A stretch of 64,000 nt of DNA from Adiantum capillus-veneris (lineage: Eukaryota > Streptophyta > Polypodiopsida > Polypodiales > Pteridaceae): the NCBI GenBank assembly GCA_014529385.2, contig CM043962.1:127851470-127915469 (forward strand), in the 5' to 3' direction. A model generated the notes under the pieces. The model searched no databases. It was not told the DNA's origin and was given only the letters and a program-made list of their open reading frames with translations. Numbering within the stretch: position 1 is the first letter of the stretch; each line of letters opens with the position of its first letter. The position numbers and the translations under genes were made by a program. Below are positions 1 through 11,198 of this stretch, one piece after another.

Positions 1-1
1 T

Positions 2-517
2 TTACGTTTCAAGAATAGTGATGCATCCATCGTGGGTTATGCGGATGCAGACTATGCGGGTTGTGTTGACAATAGGAGATCGACATTTGGCTATGTTTTC
101 ATATTTGCTGGAGCAGCAGTATCTTGGAGGTCATGTCTTCAAGATTGTACGTCGTCTTTTACTACGGAAGCAGAGTATGTTGCATTGTCGGATGCAAGTA
201 AAGAGGCTGTATGGTTATCTCGCTTGGTCAAAAATCTTGGCATTGATGAGACTCCAGTGATATATTGTGACAGTCAGAGTGCTCTTGCATTGGCAAGGAA
301 TCCCGTGTTTCACTCCAAATTGAAACACATTGAAGTCAGGTATCACTCCAAATCGAAATACATTGAAGTCAGGTATCATCTTGTGAGAGATTTCTTCGCC
401 AAAAGGCTCATTGATTTGGTCAAGGTACACACTAACAACAACCTAGCAGATGCTTTGACGAAAGGCTTAGCTTTAGAGCGGTTTACACATTGCAGTGAGT
501 TGATGGGTATAGGTTGA
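2..517 (+). CDS. Ty1/copia pol C-terminus (RNase H), cut by window edge
   Basis: The frame is open from the left edge to a TGA at 515-517 and encodes the end of a copia polyprotein. The RNase H segment is clear: an ADADYAG motif with the first catalytic Asp, then RRST.GYVF, SWRS, TEAEY (catalytic Glu), CDSQSA (catalytic Asp), KHIEVRYH, and an ADALTKG-type C-terminal tail. RNase H degrades the RNA strand during reverse transcription in the particle. There is no stop in the visible part. A 33-bp in-frame duplication (311-376) repeats the conserved HIEVRYH segment. The gene is followed by a polypurine tract and an LTR, as expected for the 3' end of copia. A very similar, more damaged copy lies at 34455-35142. 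Confidence 0.93.
   Translation, partial: LRFKNSDASIVGYADADYAGCVDNRRSTFGYVFIFAGAAVSWRSCLQDCTSSFTTEAEYVALSDASKEAVWLSRLVKNLGIDETPVIYCDSQSALALARNPVFHSKLKHIEVRYHSKSKYIEVRYHLVRDFFAKRLIDLVKVHTNNNLADALTKGLALERFTHCSELMGIG
311..376 (+). repeat. 33-bp in-frame tandem duplication inside RNase H
   Basis: Two adjacent 33-bp units (311-343 and 344-376) differ at two bases and each encode a version of the HSK.K.IEVRY segment of copia RNase H. The length keeps the reading frame. The paralogue near 34.9 kb has only one copy. Confidence 0.9.
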
Positions 518-575
518 AGACACTAGATTGCTTCGCGGTTGTACATACCAAGTCACTTGGGCTACGTTGGCCTTC

Positions 576-584
576 AAGTGGGAG
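576..584 (+). other. Polypurine tract of the copia element
   Basis: AAGTGGGAG lies just before the TGTTGGG start of the LTR, the position where plus-strand DNA synthesis is primed. The same tract precedes the copia LTR at 35226. Confidence 0.75.
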
Positions 585-586
585 TT

Positions 587-811
587 TGTTGGGATTCAGG
601 CCAACTGGCCGGACATCCCACTTACTACTAACCCATCTACTAAATTAACTATATATACACTTATTCTTTAATACAACAAAATAAGGAGTTGCAAAACAAG
701 ATAACGTTGTTGTGCACTCCACCCAAAGTAGGTCTCTCTCTCTCTCTGCTCTTGCACTTGCACTTGCACTTACACACGCTTCTCGCGGCACCTTAAAATA
801 AGTCCCCATCA
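587..811 (+). mobile_element. Copia LTR, 225 bp, with PPT on the left and PBS on the right
   Basis: The LTR begins TGTTGGG and ends CATCA, giving the usual TG...CA ends. It contains a TATA-like CTATATATACAC near 649-660 and a pyrimidine-rich U5 with short CTTGCA repeats. A polypurine tract and RNase H coding sequence precede it, so it acts as a 3' LTR. A tRNA-Met primer binding site follows at once, so it also looks like a 5' LTR. The sequence after the PBS contains an ATG at 837 that may be a gag start, but the frame closes soon after. This arrangement implies two head-to-tail elements sharing one LTR. Confidence 0.8.
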
Positions 812-813
812 AT

Positions 814-825
814 TGGTATCAGAGC
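814..825 (+). other. Primer binding site (initiator tRNA-Met type)
   Basis: TGGTATCAGAGC is the standard sequence complementary to the 3' end of plant initiator tRNA-Met. It starts two bases after the LTR end. Confidence 0.85.
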
Positions 826-989
826 TCGGGTGGGAATGGCAGCGGTGGCGGTTGAAAACACCTTGAGACATTATAGTCCATTTGCAAGGTTTTTAAGATT
901 GTATATAGAAGCTAAAAATATTTTCTCAAAATTGGCCCATAACATATAGAAACATGTATATGAGCAATCACATAATGTGTACAAATACA

Positions 990-1035
990 ACAATCGCACA
1001 CGGTAGTTTGATACAATCGCAAATGGTAGTTTGAT
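990..1035. repeat. 23-bp tandem repeat, two copies
   Basis: Units at 990-1012 and 1013-1035 share ACAATCGCA...GGTAGTTTGAT and differ at two bases. It lies in 240 bp of AT-rich DNA with no gene, between the copia leader and the SWIM-type pseudogene. Confidence 0.8.
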
Positions 1036-1094
1036 CGAGCAGCTATATGTAGACAACATTTCCAAACATTTCCAAAAATATGCAAGAAGGTAAT

Positions 1095-4000
1095 CTAAAA
1101 TCTATGACAAAAGTCTAAGTGCTTGATGGAGCTCTTTTTAGTCAAGGATGCTTGATGAAAAAACATTTGATGAAACACATCTAACCCAAGCTTTTTTGTG
1201 TAGACAAAATAAAGATGCTTGCAAGGCATATATTTTTTACCCTCTCGTAAATGATTTTGGAAACCCTCACAAGTGCAAGAAGGAAAAGTGGACACTACCA
1301 CCAAATAGCTCTCCTCATTTTGCTTGCTTGCACTCGTTGTCAAAGTAAATTCCACATGATCATTTTGAATCACCACACGTTGGCCATGAATTATGCAAAT
1401 CAACTTTGCAGCTCTATTGATCCTTGCCTCCATCTCTTTTGCTATGACCCTAGTGACCACCACCACCCTACCATCATGGTGCTTAGGGGCGCACATCAGC
1501 ACCATCTGCATTGTGCACCAAATTTTAAGTTTGTTGCGATGTAGTTTCAATATTCTGCAAGTCAAATCCTGCAGCCCATAATGATTCTATTTCTGTATAA
1601 TCAACGATGTTCCTTTTGCAATTGTATAGTAGGATGGCTTGCTAGTCTCTCCTTCACAATTTTTACTGGCTCCCATGTATGATCAATGTTGTTGCCACAA
1701 AACCATACAAAATTGTTTTCTTAGACCCGAAGGGATTTCAATGAGACCCTCAAAACAAGGGGCAAGCACCCCTAATAATCCTCCTCTACCCTTCTTATCA
1801 ATTAGCTCATTGCACTTTTTGTTTTGATGTTGTAAGTACCCTTGGCATTGCACTTCACTCCCTGGATTTGTTCTTTGAATAGCCCATTGTGTTTGGTGAA
1901 CATCCACCTCAATAGTGTTGTATTCCAATTGAGCTATGGGTAGGTCAAGTTGAGAAACATGCAGGTTGTGTAACATACTCAAATTTAGGCCGATGCGAAT
2001 CTCTATCTCTAACTGGATTATTGTGTCTGCCTTGTCATCTCGTCACCTCACTGTCCTTGAATCACCATATGCCAAAAATTTTCTACTGGCAACATTAAGC
2101 TCAATTGCTGCCCGATTAGTTAGGTCCACCACTTCTGTAGGTCTTGGGAGGGTTGCACTAGATGAAGCTCATCTTTTTTTAGTTTTCTCAATTCTAGGGC
2201 CACATCCAAGGTGTCCACCCTTAAGAAAAGAGTCATATTTTGATTGCTGCAATAGAATAGTACAAAGATCACCATAGCAAGCATTGTATAGAGAAATACA
2301 TTTAACCCCATCATTGGAAAAAGCTAACCAGATCCCATGCAACACGGACTCCGCTAAGTTTTCCTTTGGTACTAGTTGCCTATCACTCCCCTCCAAAGCT
2401 TGAAATAAATTCAGAACATTTAAACTTGCAATTATTTGATCTACTCTAAATATTTAACAATGACTCACCTTGACCATGTAATCACCCCAATGTGCAACTC
2501 TGGCATGCCACCAGACAAGCCATGTCTCAAGAATTGAAATCTTATCTTGTCTAAATGTCCTTTTCTCAACCACATACGTAGATTGTCCAATTCTATTTCT
2601 GTAGCCTCTTCAGAAGGTGCAATCCTCCATGCTCTACACCTTTGTTTAAACTCTTCTTGATTGTGGGGAAGGATACATTTTCTTGAATCTTGTTGTATAC
2701 TCTGTTCCCAATGAAATGAGCACGATCTTTCCTATCCAACCATAACATTATTAGGGCCCCATTAAAAACTATCCCCACAGCTTGCTAATTTGCCTGAGCC
2801 TCATTAGCCATAAATCCTTTGAATTCAGCCTTTTTGTAACACTCCTTCTGCATCACTCGATTCAATAGCAGCCAAAAAAGAGTTTGAGCTTCAGTATCTT
2901 CCACTTTAAAATCTCCAATAGCTATGGTTTGCATTTTTTGAACATAAGGGCTATATACATGGCATGCCATAGTTGTCCATTCTTGCATTCTTTTAAAAAA
3001 ATCAAAGAAAACCCAAAAACTTTCCAGTTTACCACCAGGATGCATTTCATTAACTAAATCAACACCATTGCCAGATCCTTGGGTTGACATTTTAAAAATG
3101 TGATATCTATCAAAGCCCGAGAACTCTAACTGACCAGGAAATGCCATGCTTTGAAAAAAGTCAAAAAGCAAGCACTTCTTCAAACTAAAAACGAAATCAT
3201 AGCCAGTAGTGGGTTGGCCGACCTCCTCTTATGCTTATTTCCTCCATCATGACAATCTTCTTTTGTCAAGTGTAGGTGCAAGTTTAGCAAGGACCTCACC
3301 TAAGTCCTTGTCAGAAAGCATTGCCTTAGCAGAGTGGTCTTTAAAAAGTGCTGATTGCAGTACTATTTCCTTTGCCAATTTTTGTTGGAGAGACCTTGGC
3401 CTACTCACAAAATCGTTAGATATCATGTCCTTCACTTTGAATTTAACATCCACCATTGCTTGTTTTGCAACACCCTCAGCAACTAGGTGTAAGTGACAAC
3501 CCTTGTGAAGAATCCCTCTCGTTATTCTCTTACTAGGATCTCTGAGGGCAAGCAAAGAATCCTGAGGGATAGACTTTTAACAATTTCCCTGTTCAAAACT
3601 TTTAGTTCATTTCTTTTGATCTTTGCACTCCTATATTGATTAGGCACATCAAGTATCCACCACATTTTTTGAATCTAACAATCCCACCAAATCCAATAAT
3701 ATTGCTTGTTATTATTGCATTTGTCCAAACATGTCCATCAAATTTGTCATTTTCTCCTGTTGTGCTGTTGGTAGGGTCTGCATATGGAAGCTCAAACATG
3801 ATGTTTCCATCATTTCTTTGTGGTAGCTCATCAATATTTCTTATCTCGCAAACTAGATCAAATTTTTCTCTTAAAGAGTTCTTTTGTGGCAGATTTCTAA
3901 GCATCTCAACTATGCTATGTGCAGTGGCAGTTTCCAAGCTAGCATTCTGTGTTGCTTTTGGCTTACCTTTCTCCTCCACTGCTTGCTGTATTGAACACTC

Positions 4001-4294
4001 TTCCTCAATTTCTATAATAGGAGCTTGTCTTGATAGGTGTCTGCCATGCAAAACAAATGTCCTTCCAAATTGAATATCCAATTGAAACACAATATTCTCT
4101 CCTCTGTGAAAATTTGGCACCTCAAAAGAAAGACCTTCATTCTGCTCACCAAATATTTAATGCAAACTTATTGTATGCTCTACTAATCTATAATGTGCAC
4201 TCAACTCATGGTATGAGATCTCCACAACACTGTTTTGAGTTGCAAGCTCTATCTGTTTAGTGCTTCTCTCATCTTGTACAATTGTAGTATTCAT
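1095..4294 (-). pseudogene. Decayed MULE-like/SWIM zinc-finger gene
   Basis: Fragments read in order on the minus strand: an N-terminal block (4294-3602), a middle block (3555-3247), a core block (3183-2593), then pieces to 1095. The core has GSGNGVDLVNEMHPGG, WTTMACHVY and FKGFMANEAQAN, then an in-frame TAG where similar proteins, as I recall them, have Trp. The C-terminal block has C-x-C-x15-C-x-H (SCTCEGF...PCKH), the SWIM zinc-finger pattern of MULE transposases and FAR1/FHY3-like proteins. The ATG chosen is at 4294-4292; a stop follows after about 45 codons and the reading then continues. Role inferred: DNA-binding, transposase-derived. It could instead be a domesticated plant gene. Several stops and frame changes make it non-functional here. 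Confidence 0.7.
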
Positions 4295-4429
4295 ATTTGC
4301 AGAAAATAGAAGGCGAAAGTGGCAAAAGATAGTGTTAAACAGAAAACAAGACTCGTTTATATGATGGTATGAGAGTGAGCAATAAAGCACAAGATATTCT
4401 GTTTTAAAGTGATGATTGATGGTATTCAC

Positions 4430-5687
4430 TGCGAAGTATCTTACTTTAGATATGAATCATGCATCTATTATCATTTTTATTATTTATTATTTTTATAGTT
4501 TCCACACTATATAAATTTGAAATAGATTCATCCTACACGCTGTGGTCATTTCAAGAGAATGCATCAATATCCCCTATAACTCTCAGATGCTCATTCCTAG
4601 TGACATGAAATGCTTGCGTGGCCCCCTAGTATTTCTGCTCCGAACGCTTGCATGGCCCTCTTTGATTGTGTGGACCGCTTGAAAACGCAGCTCTGTATCC
4701 TCCTCTGTGATCCCTAGAGCACACAATAAAATGGTGCAACCAGCAAAAACTTGATCAGGTACTCCTCTCTCTCAGCTTCTTATCAGCATAGGTTGTTTAT
4801 TAGCAAAAACGTGACCAGGTCCTGGAGGGGTTTCGGCAGTGAAACTCCTCTATTTCTCAGCTTCCTATAGACTCATCAAATCTTTACCTTCACCCACATT
4901 AGGAGCGCATACTGGTAATACCAGCACACCCACATTAGGAGCACATTTACATAAGCTGCCTTGTACATAGGTGTATGCATCACGGCCTGCTCGAGCACCA
5001 AAGTAGCAAATGCAGGTAGGAGTTCCATGATGCAAAAATCAAGTTTCCCCTGATTTTCCATAAGATAAAAACACGTGACCAGGTACTGGAGGGGTTTCAG
5101 CGGCGAAACTCCTATCAACATAGATTCGGTTGCCACACTTTGTAGGTTGAAATGAGCAGGTGGCTGAGAGCTCTTGGGATAATGCCGAATCCAGTAAGTG
5201 AGCTCTTGGGATGACTGAGCCAGGTGGTTGAGATCCAGCACGTGAGCTCTTGGGATGACGATTGAGCAAGATTGGAGTGTGCCATTCTAGGGGTTTTGCC
5301 GGCGAAATCCCTGCGAGGACGTAGAATTGTGAGGATAAAGAATGATTGTGTGGGGGGGTAACATCCTTTGCAATGAAGATGTAATGGTGACCATTTGGGG
5401 AGATCATCTCTAGAGCCCCCTTGTTGGCATATCTGCCATTAACTACAGTCCTAGACACAACATCATCTGGAGGCGTAGGGCGTAGACAACAGATTATTCA
5501 TCATCACAGAGTTGTCGATACTAAATAACTACTTGATTACAGAGGCATAGACAACAGATTATTCATTGTCATCCATGTCAGTCAAGCCATAAGATGAGCA
5601 AATGTCGTTTCAACATAGCTCCATTTCAGAGGAGGCCATTAGAGACCAACATGAAGGATTTGTAAGCATATGTATGGGACTAGCTAG
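4430..5687. other. Non-coding stretch with dispersed short repeats
   Basis: No convincing gene. It contains three of the four GGGGTTTC...GAAACCCC palindromes listed separately, repeated AAAAACGTGACCAGGT, and three copies of GCTCTTGGGAT between 5170 and 5265. TAGACAACAGATTATTCAT occurs twice near 5486 and 5549. This looks like old, rearranged repeat DNA. Confidence 0.6.
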
Positions 5688-6330
5688 TCAAGAGGGATTA
5701 GGCTTGTTCCTTGTATGGAACTTAGTTGAGGATGCATCAACACTAAAGATGAAAATTCTAAGAAGCTTCCCGCTGGACTTGAGCTGTTGACAAGCTGAGA
5801 GCACCGTAGAAGGTTCCGGCCCGACCCCACCTCTGCTAACGCTTGCCAGCACCTTTTCCCCACCCCCATACTTTGCCACTGCCGTATTGTACAAGCTCAC
5901 ATACTGAGATGCACTGATGCTCCCACAATAAGAGTAGAATTGAAAATTCACAAGGTCTATCACAAAGATTTATTGCCCCCACAATGTTGTGTATTGGCTT
6001 TGCACACCATCAAAAGGAGCTATGGATGCCACACTTATTACCCCTTTGACCTTCAATTGTGTTATGAGCTGCCCAATGCATGACACAAAGTTCTACGTTG
6101 AGACCCCATCAAAATTCTTTCAAAAGTATACCACATATGACATACATACCTCTTGGGGACTGTTCAATACTCTAGAAGCATGCTTTCCTTTCTGTAGCTG
6201 CCTTTTCCTCATAGAAATTGGTATTTGTACAGCACCAGAAAGCAAGGCATAGCACAAAACTCTAGAAACTAATCTACCATCAGGAAGTCAAGCCATAAGA
6301 TGAGCAAACTTTGTTTCAACACAGCTCCAT
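5581..6330. repeat. 44-bp direct repeats flanking the chitinase remnant
   Basis: GTCAAGCCATAAGATGAGCA begins both 5581-5624 and 6287-6330, and the match continues to AGCTCCAT with a few mismatches. The GH18 pseudogene lies between them. They could be remnants of terminal repeats or of a local duplication. Confidence 0.75.
5688..6135 (-). pseudogene. GH18 chitinase (chitinase-2-like) pseudogene fragment
   Basis: The minus strand encodes the C-terminal half of a plant GH18 chitinase of the tulip-bulb-chitinase type. [17 protein letters not shown] is followed by IDLVNFQFYSYCG, KVLASVS, and a C-terminal block with ACQQLKSSGKL and IFIFSVD. Such enzymes hydrolyse chitin and are usually secreted. 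A stop interrupts the frame at about 5970, just before IDLVNFQFY. Upstream, the region that should hold the DGxDxDxE catalytic motif is collapsed to FDGV followed by a broken frame, so the acid/base Glu is missing. No signal peptide or N-terminal half is visible. The copy is dead and flanked by 44-bp direct repeats. Confidence 0.78.
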
Positions 6331-6639
6331 GCTAGGGGTTTCACCGGCGAAACCCCGAGAATGTATAATGCTGTATGGAAGAGTGACTGAAATACATGTT
6401 CTTAAGTTTTGAATTTTAAATTTGGCCCATAAATAAGCATCTTGTTTTGAAGAATTTTTAAATGTATGTTTAATATTTTTGTTGGTATTGTTTATTTGTT
6501 CTTTATGAAAGGCTTCTATCTTTGGAAAGAGGACAAAAGGTTCACCCAAAGTCATATTCAAGAAGAGTAAATCTATTGCTAGTAGTGAGGGTAGTGAGAA
6601 ATCAGTTGGATAAAGCTGAAAATGCTTAGGCTAATCAAC

Positions 6640-9600
6640 AAGTAGAAGATATTCAAGATGATCAAGGAGATAAAGAGGCCACCAATGATAAGGATGTAGA
6701 TGGGGGTATCAAGGACAATGAGAAGGTGACAACTGACAAAAAGGTTGATGCGGTCATCCCACAAGCTATTATCAGGCCTCAAGGCTCCGAGTTTATAGAC
6801 AATTTAACACTGAATAAAGGATGCATACCCCCTATGATTCCTCTTTGTAGGTGTTTGATAAATGAGAGAGTACAAGAGATTAGAAGGACCTTTCTCTACT
6901 TAAGAAGGTTTTTGAAGAAGAAGGGTACCTTAAGATGAAGGTATGTCCATCTTATCCATAAATCTTCCAAATGGTTCAACTAGAGATGTTAATGAGGACA
7001 TTACAAAAACTTGGGACAAGTATTGGCATATGGTTAACAAAGAGTTTGAGGATGAGCTTGAAAGAAACGATCAATGGTCCATGTTGAAGGGAAAGATGTT
7101 CTTTGTCTGGGAAGGGAATCATCGAGCGGCCTCTTGGATGGAGAGCATAAGCAAGGTCTCACGTAATGACAAGAAGAAACATGTGAGGGTTTTGGCACAA
7201 TTTATTGTCCCTATCCAACAAGAGGAGTTAAGATTAATTGCTGCTCTTCAAAGATTGAACATGTAAATCTTATTTTCATTTGTACACTTTGCCTTTGTTT
7301 TAATGATATGTCTTGAGGTAAATTTTTTATGGTTTATTGTTTATGTAGAATGAATGAAGAAGCAATCATTAAGACCAAACTCAAAGACTACTTGTATCAT
7401 ACAAGTACCATTTGTTCATTAGATGGGCCTCAAATCACTGAAAATTTTACTGAGGGTGAACGAGTGTCAATGGAGAAAGCAAGGGCTCTAGAAACACAAT
7501 CAGGAAAGAGGGTTTGGTATCCTCTTACTCAGTCTATCCTTGGTCCCATGGTTTATGGGGTATGTACTTAAATTGTTAAGATTTTGTAAGATTATAATAA
7601 TCTTTTTGGTTCTTGATACATCTAATTGAAACGGTGTGTGCAGAATAAAGGGAGATCTGATTTACAGGTAGCATTAAATAAGATACCTCTTACTTTGTCA
7701 CAAGATGAGCGTGTGAGGGTTGAGATTCAAGCAAAGAGGAATGTTGTTAAAGCTTACAATAGATGCATGACTTGGGTGAGTACTACACTCTATTAAGAGT
7801 ATAATAAAAAGAATTTTTTTTGTTTATTTTGTTTGGTTATTGTAGAATCTATTTGTGGTGAATCTTGCTAATGGAGAAGAATGGTTTCTAATTTTATGGA
7901 TTCTTCCTTTTGAGGATGAAAAATTCAAGATTACAATAGAGAAACTCTACTCTATATCTTGTGCTACATGTTTTCAAGAGCTAAAGATAAGAATGCTAAA
8001 GCTGTTGGGAGTAGATGAGAACTTTCACCAAAGTTTTGGAATTTCTTTGGGATATCATTTCTATATCCCTTGGTTGGCCAAGGAAGTATGGATGGATCAA
8101 GTCTTGGAGGATGCAAGAAGGCTTTTACAATAGGTTGTAGATTCCACACATCGAGTTCACAAGGTGGTTTTGTCTTTAGATGCTCACTTGGAGTCATATT
8201 TTGAAGACATTGTTAGTAGATATAGAGGAGTACTTTTTTAAGAATTTTAAAAGGAGATGAATCTGGCTACTCCACCATCAAAGCATGTGGACTTGAAAAA
8301 TTCTTCCCGTCGTTTACTCTATAGGTAATTCCTATGTTATGCACTTTGCTAAGTGACTATTGTTGTATTATATAAGTTTGTTTTATTTAAGGTTTATGTA
8401 ATCATATTGTTGTAGGTTCTTGATGTATCTCATAAGAAGTAAGAAGATCACTTGCATGCCTGACATATGTAAAGCATGGACAATTATGTGTCCTCCCACA
8501 TATAGTATGTACACATCCACTATCTTCAGAGTGAACAATGATTTTGATGGAGCCTTTCTTCTCATGGATTGGGAGCATAAGCACTACCCTTGGTGGATTG
8601 ATATGAAGAAAGGTGAATGTCTAGAAGAGGAGAAGGAGAATTATCTTCGTAATTTGAAGGGTGAATGTAAGTCTGACTCGGGTTCATCAGGAGAGATGAT
8701 TGTTGAGCAAAGGAAGAAGATGGATAAGGAGTTGAAAGCTCTCAAAGAAAAACAAGATAAAAAAGACAAGAGCAAGGAAAGAATCGTGGAGGCCATCCAC
8801 CATCAAGCAAGGGTGGAATGTCAATCAAGGGTAAGTAAGTTAAATTGTTGGTGGGAACAATATGTTCTTGCTATTCTCTCTTTTGTTATGTCTTATGCTA
8901 ATCATTATAGCATGAATTGATTTGAAGAAAAATGTGTAATTTTTTTGGTTGTTGTTAGATACACGAAACTTAGGAAGGTCTCATACCCAAAAGAAGGTTG
9001 GAAAGGGAGTTTTGACTCATGCACCTTTGGCTAGTTTCCATTCCATTCAAAAGAAAGGAGACATAAAACAGTCAAAGGTTTGGATTTATAATTACATTGA
9101 GCTTGGAAAGGAGTTCACTGCAAGAAACTTCAAGGATGGTTTTGTGGTGATGCGAGAGTTTTTTGTTGGCTTGGTGAACATGAGAAGATAAGAAATGGAA
9201 AACCTAGTGCATGGAGTGTTGATCTTACTGTTATTGATCTTCCTACTGGTAAGAGATTTTTCAATGCTATCTTGTATACACCATGCATATACTTCGCTCA
9301 TATTCTTAACACTCAAATACAATAATTTTGCTTGTAGGTGGGCTTGTTCATGTTTTTGATGGCATTCCTACATGGAATGAGCTAACAGATGACTGTGTGA
9401 AGTTTTCATTGGTGGTTGCATCTATAATGATGGATGACATGGGTTTGGGTGCTTGTTCTTTGTCATAGCACCGCTCTTAGCATTGTGGAGCGCTTGGCCA
9501 CACGCACATGCCTAGAGCTGAGTTTTAGGTGGATCCTGGAGAGCTCTGAGCCATTTTCATCACGAATAAAGAATGGGCATACACAAAAGGTAATAAAGCA

Positions 9601-9937
9601 TCCTTCAAAAAACATGAACAATTCTTTAAAAAGAAGTTTGATAAAATTTCCTTGTTTATGTGTTGTTTCCATGGCTATGATAGATGAATGTATTCTATGT
9701 TTTGGCATTTCACAAAGCTGGAAGTAATCCTTCATTTGATCATGAGAGTGCTCAAAAGGTTTGTGTGTCATTGTTTATTATTCAATGTGCTTGTTTTTGC
9801 ACTAAAATTCATAAATGTTCATGCATAGTTGCCTCATTTTCTTGTATGGTAGGTGGGGAGAGTCTTGCAACAAGATCTCTCAATGGAGATTATTAGTCAC
9901 TACTTGCACCATCGTCTAACAGGACAAGAAGGAAAAG
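6640..9937 (+). pseudogene. Multi-exon gene with ParB-like GNHR motif, decayed
   Basis: At least eight exons can be read, several joined by clean GT-AG introns (about 7267-7346, 7561-7643, 7777-7845). An acidic linker comes first, then a segment with NERVQEIRRT, then FFVWEGNHRAASW. The G-N-H-R motif after a hydrophobic strand resembles the substrate-binding motif of the ParB/sulfiredoxin fold. Later exons carry NLFVVNLANGEEWF, a Lys/Glu-rich coiled coil (8640-8830) and FDGIPTWNELTDDCV. I do not recognise a named gene; the ParB link is inference. Stops at about 6630 and 8131 and frame changes near 6935 and 8235 suggest a pseudogene. The 3' end abuts the truncated gypsy gag at about 9928. Confidence 0.55.
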
Positions 9938-11198
9938 AGCCATAAAAAGAGAAGATCCAGTAGTAGTAGCTTTGCTACTGAGAGTTCTGATTCCAGTGAA
10001 GTGTTCAACAGCTCTAAAAGCAGCTCTAATGAACGGTCCAAGGATAAGTCAAAGAAGGGATCCTGGACCGATAAGATTGAAGAAATGGCTAGGCAAATTG
10101 CCGAGATTAGCCACACCAGACAGCTAGTTCGAAAAATGGAGACTTGGTGTTCGAAATGCAAATCCAAGGACCATATCTCCAACGAGTTCCCACAGTGTAC
10201 TTACTGTAAGGCTTTTGGTCATTTATGGAACAATTGTGGTATCAGGATTCATCACTTTAAGAAGGGCAAAGACTTGGTAGTGGTAGCCTATAGTGAACCA
10301 GTGAAAGTAGAACCCGCCAAAGTATCTTAAGAGGAGAGACCAGGTACCAGTGGTACTGGTCAGGGATGCGGTCGATTCCAAACAGGTATGGGCTGAGGCA
10401 GAGGGAGTGGCAACTTCCAGAGTCGGAGTATGAATTGCTACACTTGTGGGAAGTATGGCCATTTCGCGGCTCAATGCCTAGACACACCTACACCTACTGC
10501 TATTGAGGCTAAGGCACCAGAGCCAGTCCCAATACGTGTAGTCACAAGAAGCAAAGGTGTGGTAATTGAAGAAATTCCAGATATTTCAGAAAAACCAGTC
10601 ACTATTGATAGCAACAAATGGGCTCAACAAAGAGAGATTTGGAAGGCCAAAGGTAAAGAGAAGGTGGTAGTAGATGAATGGAAAGAGCAGAGAGAACTAG
10701 CGGCTAAAATCACGGAGGATTTAGCCAAGAAGCTGCTAGAGCAGCCAAAAAGTTTTGAAGCCCGAGTCATTCAGAAGATACCAACCCAATCAATTGAGGA
10801 AGATCAGTCAATACCGAGCATACCTGAGACTATGCTGGCTGCGGTACAAGGAATGGCTGGTGAACTGAGAATTGATGGAAGGATTGGAAGCACTGCAAGG
10901 GAGGAATGGCAGTGTGAAGATACAACCAGTTCTTCGAGCTCTGACAACCAGTCTGACCAAGAGAAAGAAGAAATCCAAGTTAAAATCTGTGATAGAATTC
11001 AGAAGTTGACCGTGGAGCTGGAAGATATCAGAAAAACCTTGCCTGAAGTGGAAAACTTCACTCAAACAGCGCAGGAAAGCTGAAGCACAGGCTTGAACAA
11101 TTGACCTGAAGGCCATCCAAGATGATGAAGTTCCGCTCATTCAGATGGACTACAAGGTTCGGAAGCAATGGGAACCTCTTTCAAGTGTTATCTTGGAT
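9928..11198 (+). pseudogene. Gypsy-1 gag C-terminal part, zinc knuckles, up to protease
   Basis: The capsid portion is missing. What remains is a Ser/Lys-rich linker and three zinc-knuckle-like motifs. The first is C-x2-C-x4-H-x7-C (imperfect, about 10147), the second CTYCKAFGHLWNNC (about 10198), the third CYTCGKYGHFAAQC (about 10438). A VVTRSKG linker and a charged region follow. Two frame changes and stops near 10328 and 11081-11128 break it. The frame ends at 11198 with the codons for V-I-L-D, the start of the protease active site, where a DNA transposon has inserted. Zinc knuckles bind the genomic RNA in the particle. The 5' LTR and PBS are absent, so the left end was lost before or during joining to the ParB-like region. 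Confidence 0.85.

Larger units (their letters stand above)
4824..6356. repeat. Four copies of a 22-26-bp palindrome
   Basis: The pattern GGGGTTTC-NCCGGC-GAAACCCC, or a close variant, occurs at 4824-4849, 5088-5113, 5289-5312 and 6335-6356. The last copy is almost perfectly self-complementary and the others carry one to four changes. Copies 1 and 2 also share the preceding GTGACCAGGT.CTGGA. The rest of the window shows no other copy that I noticed. Confidence 0.8.

Noticed and set aside
4824-6356. Palindrome series as a CRISPR array
   Set aside because: Only four irregularly spaced copies in eukaryotic DNA and no cas genes. They are short dispersed palindromes.
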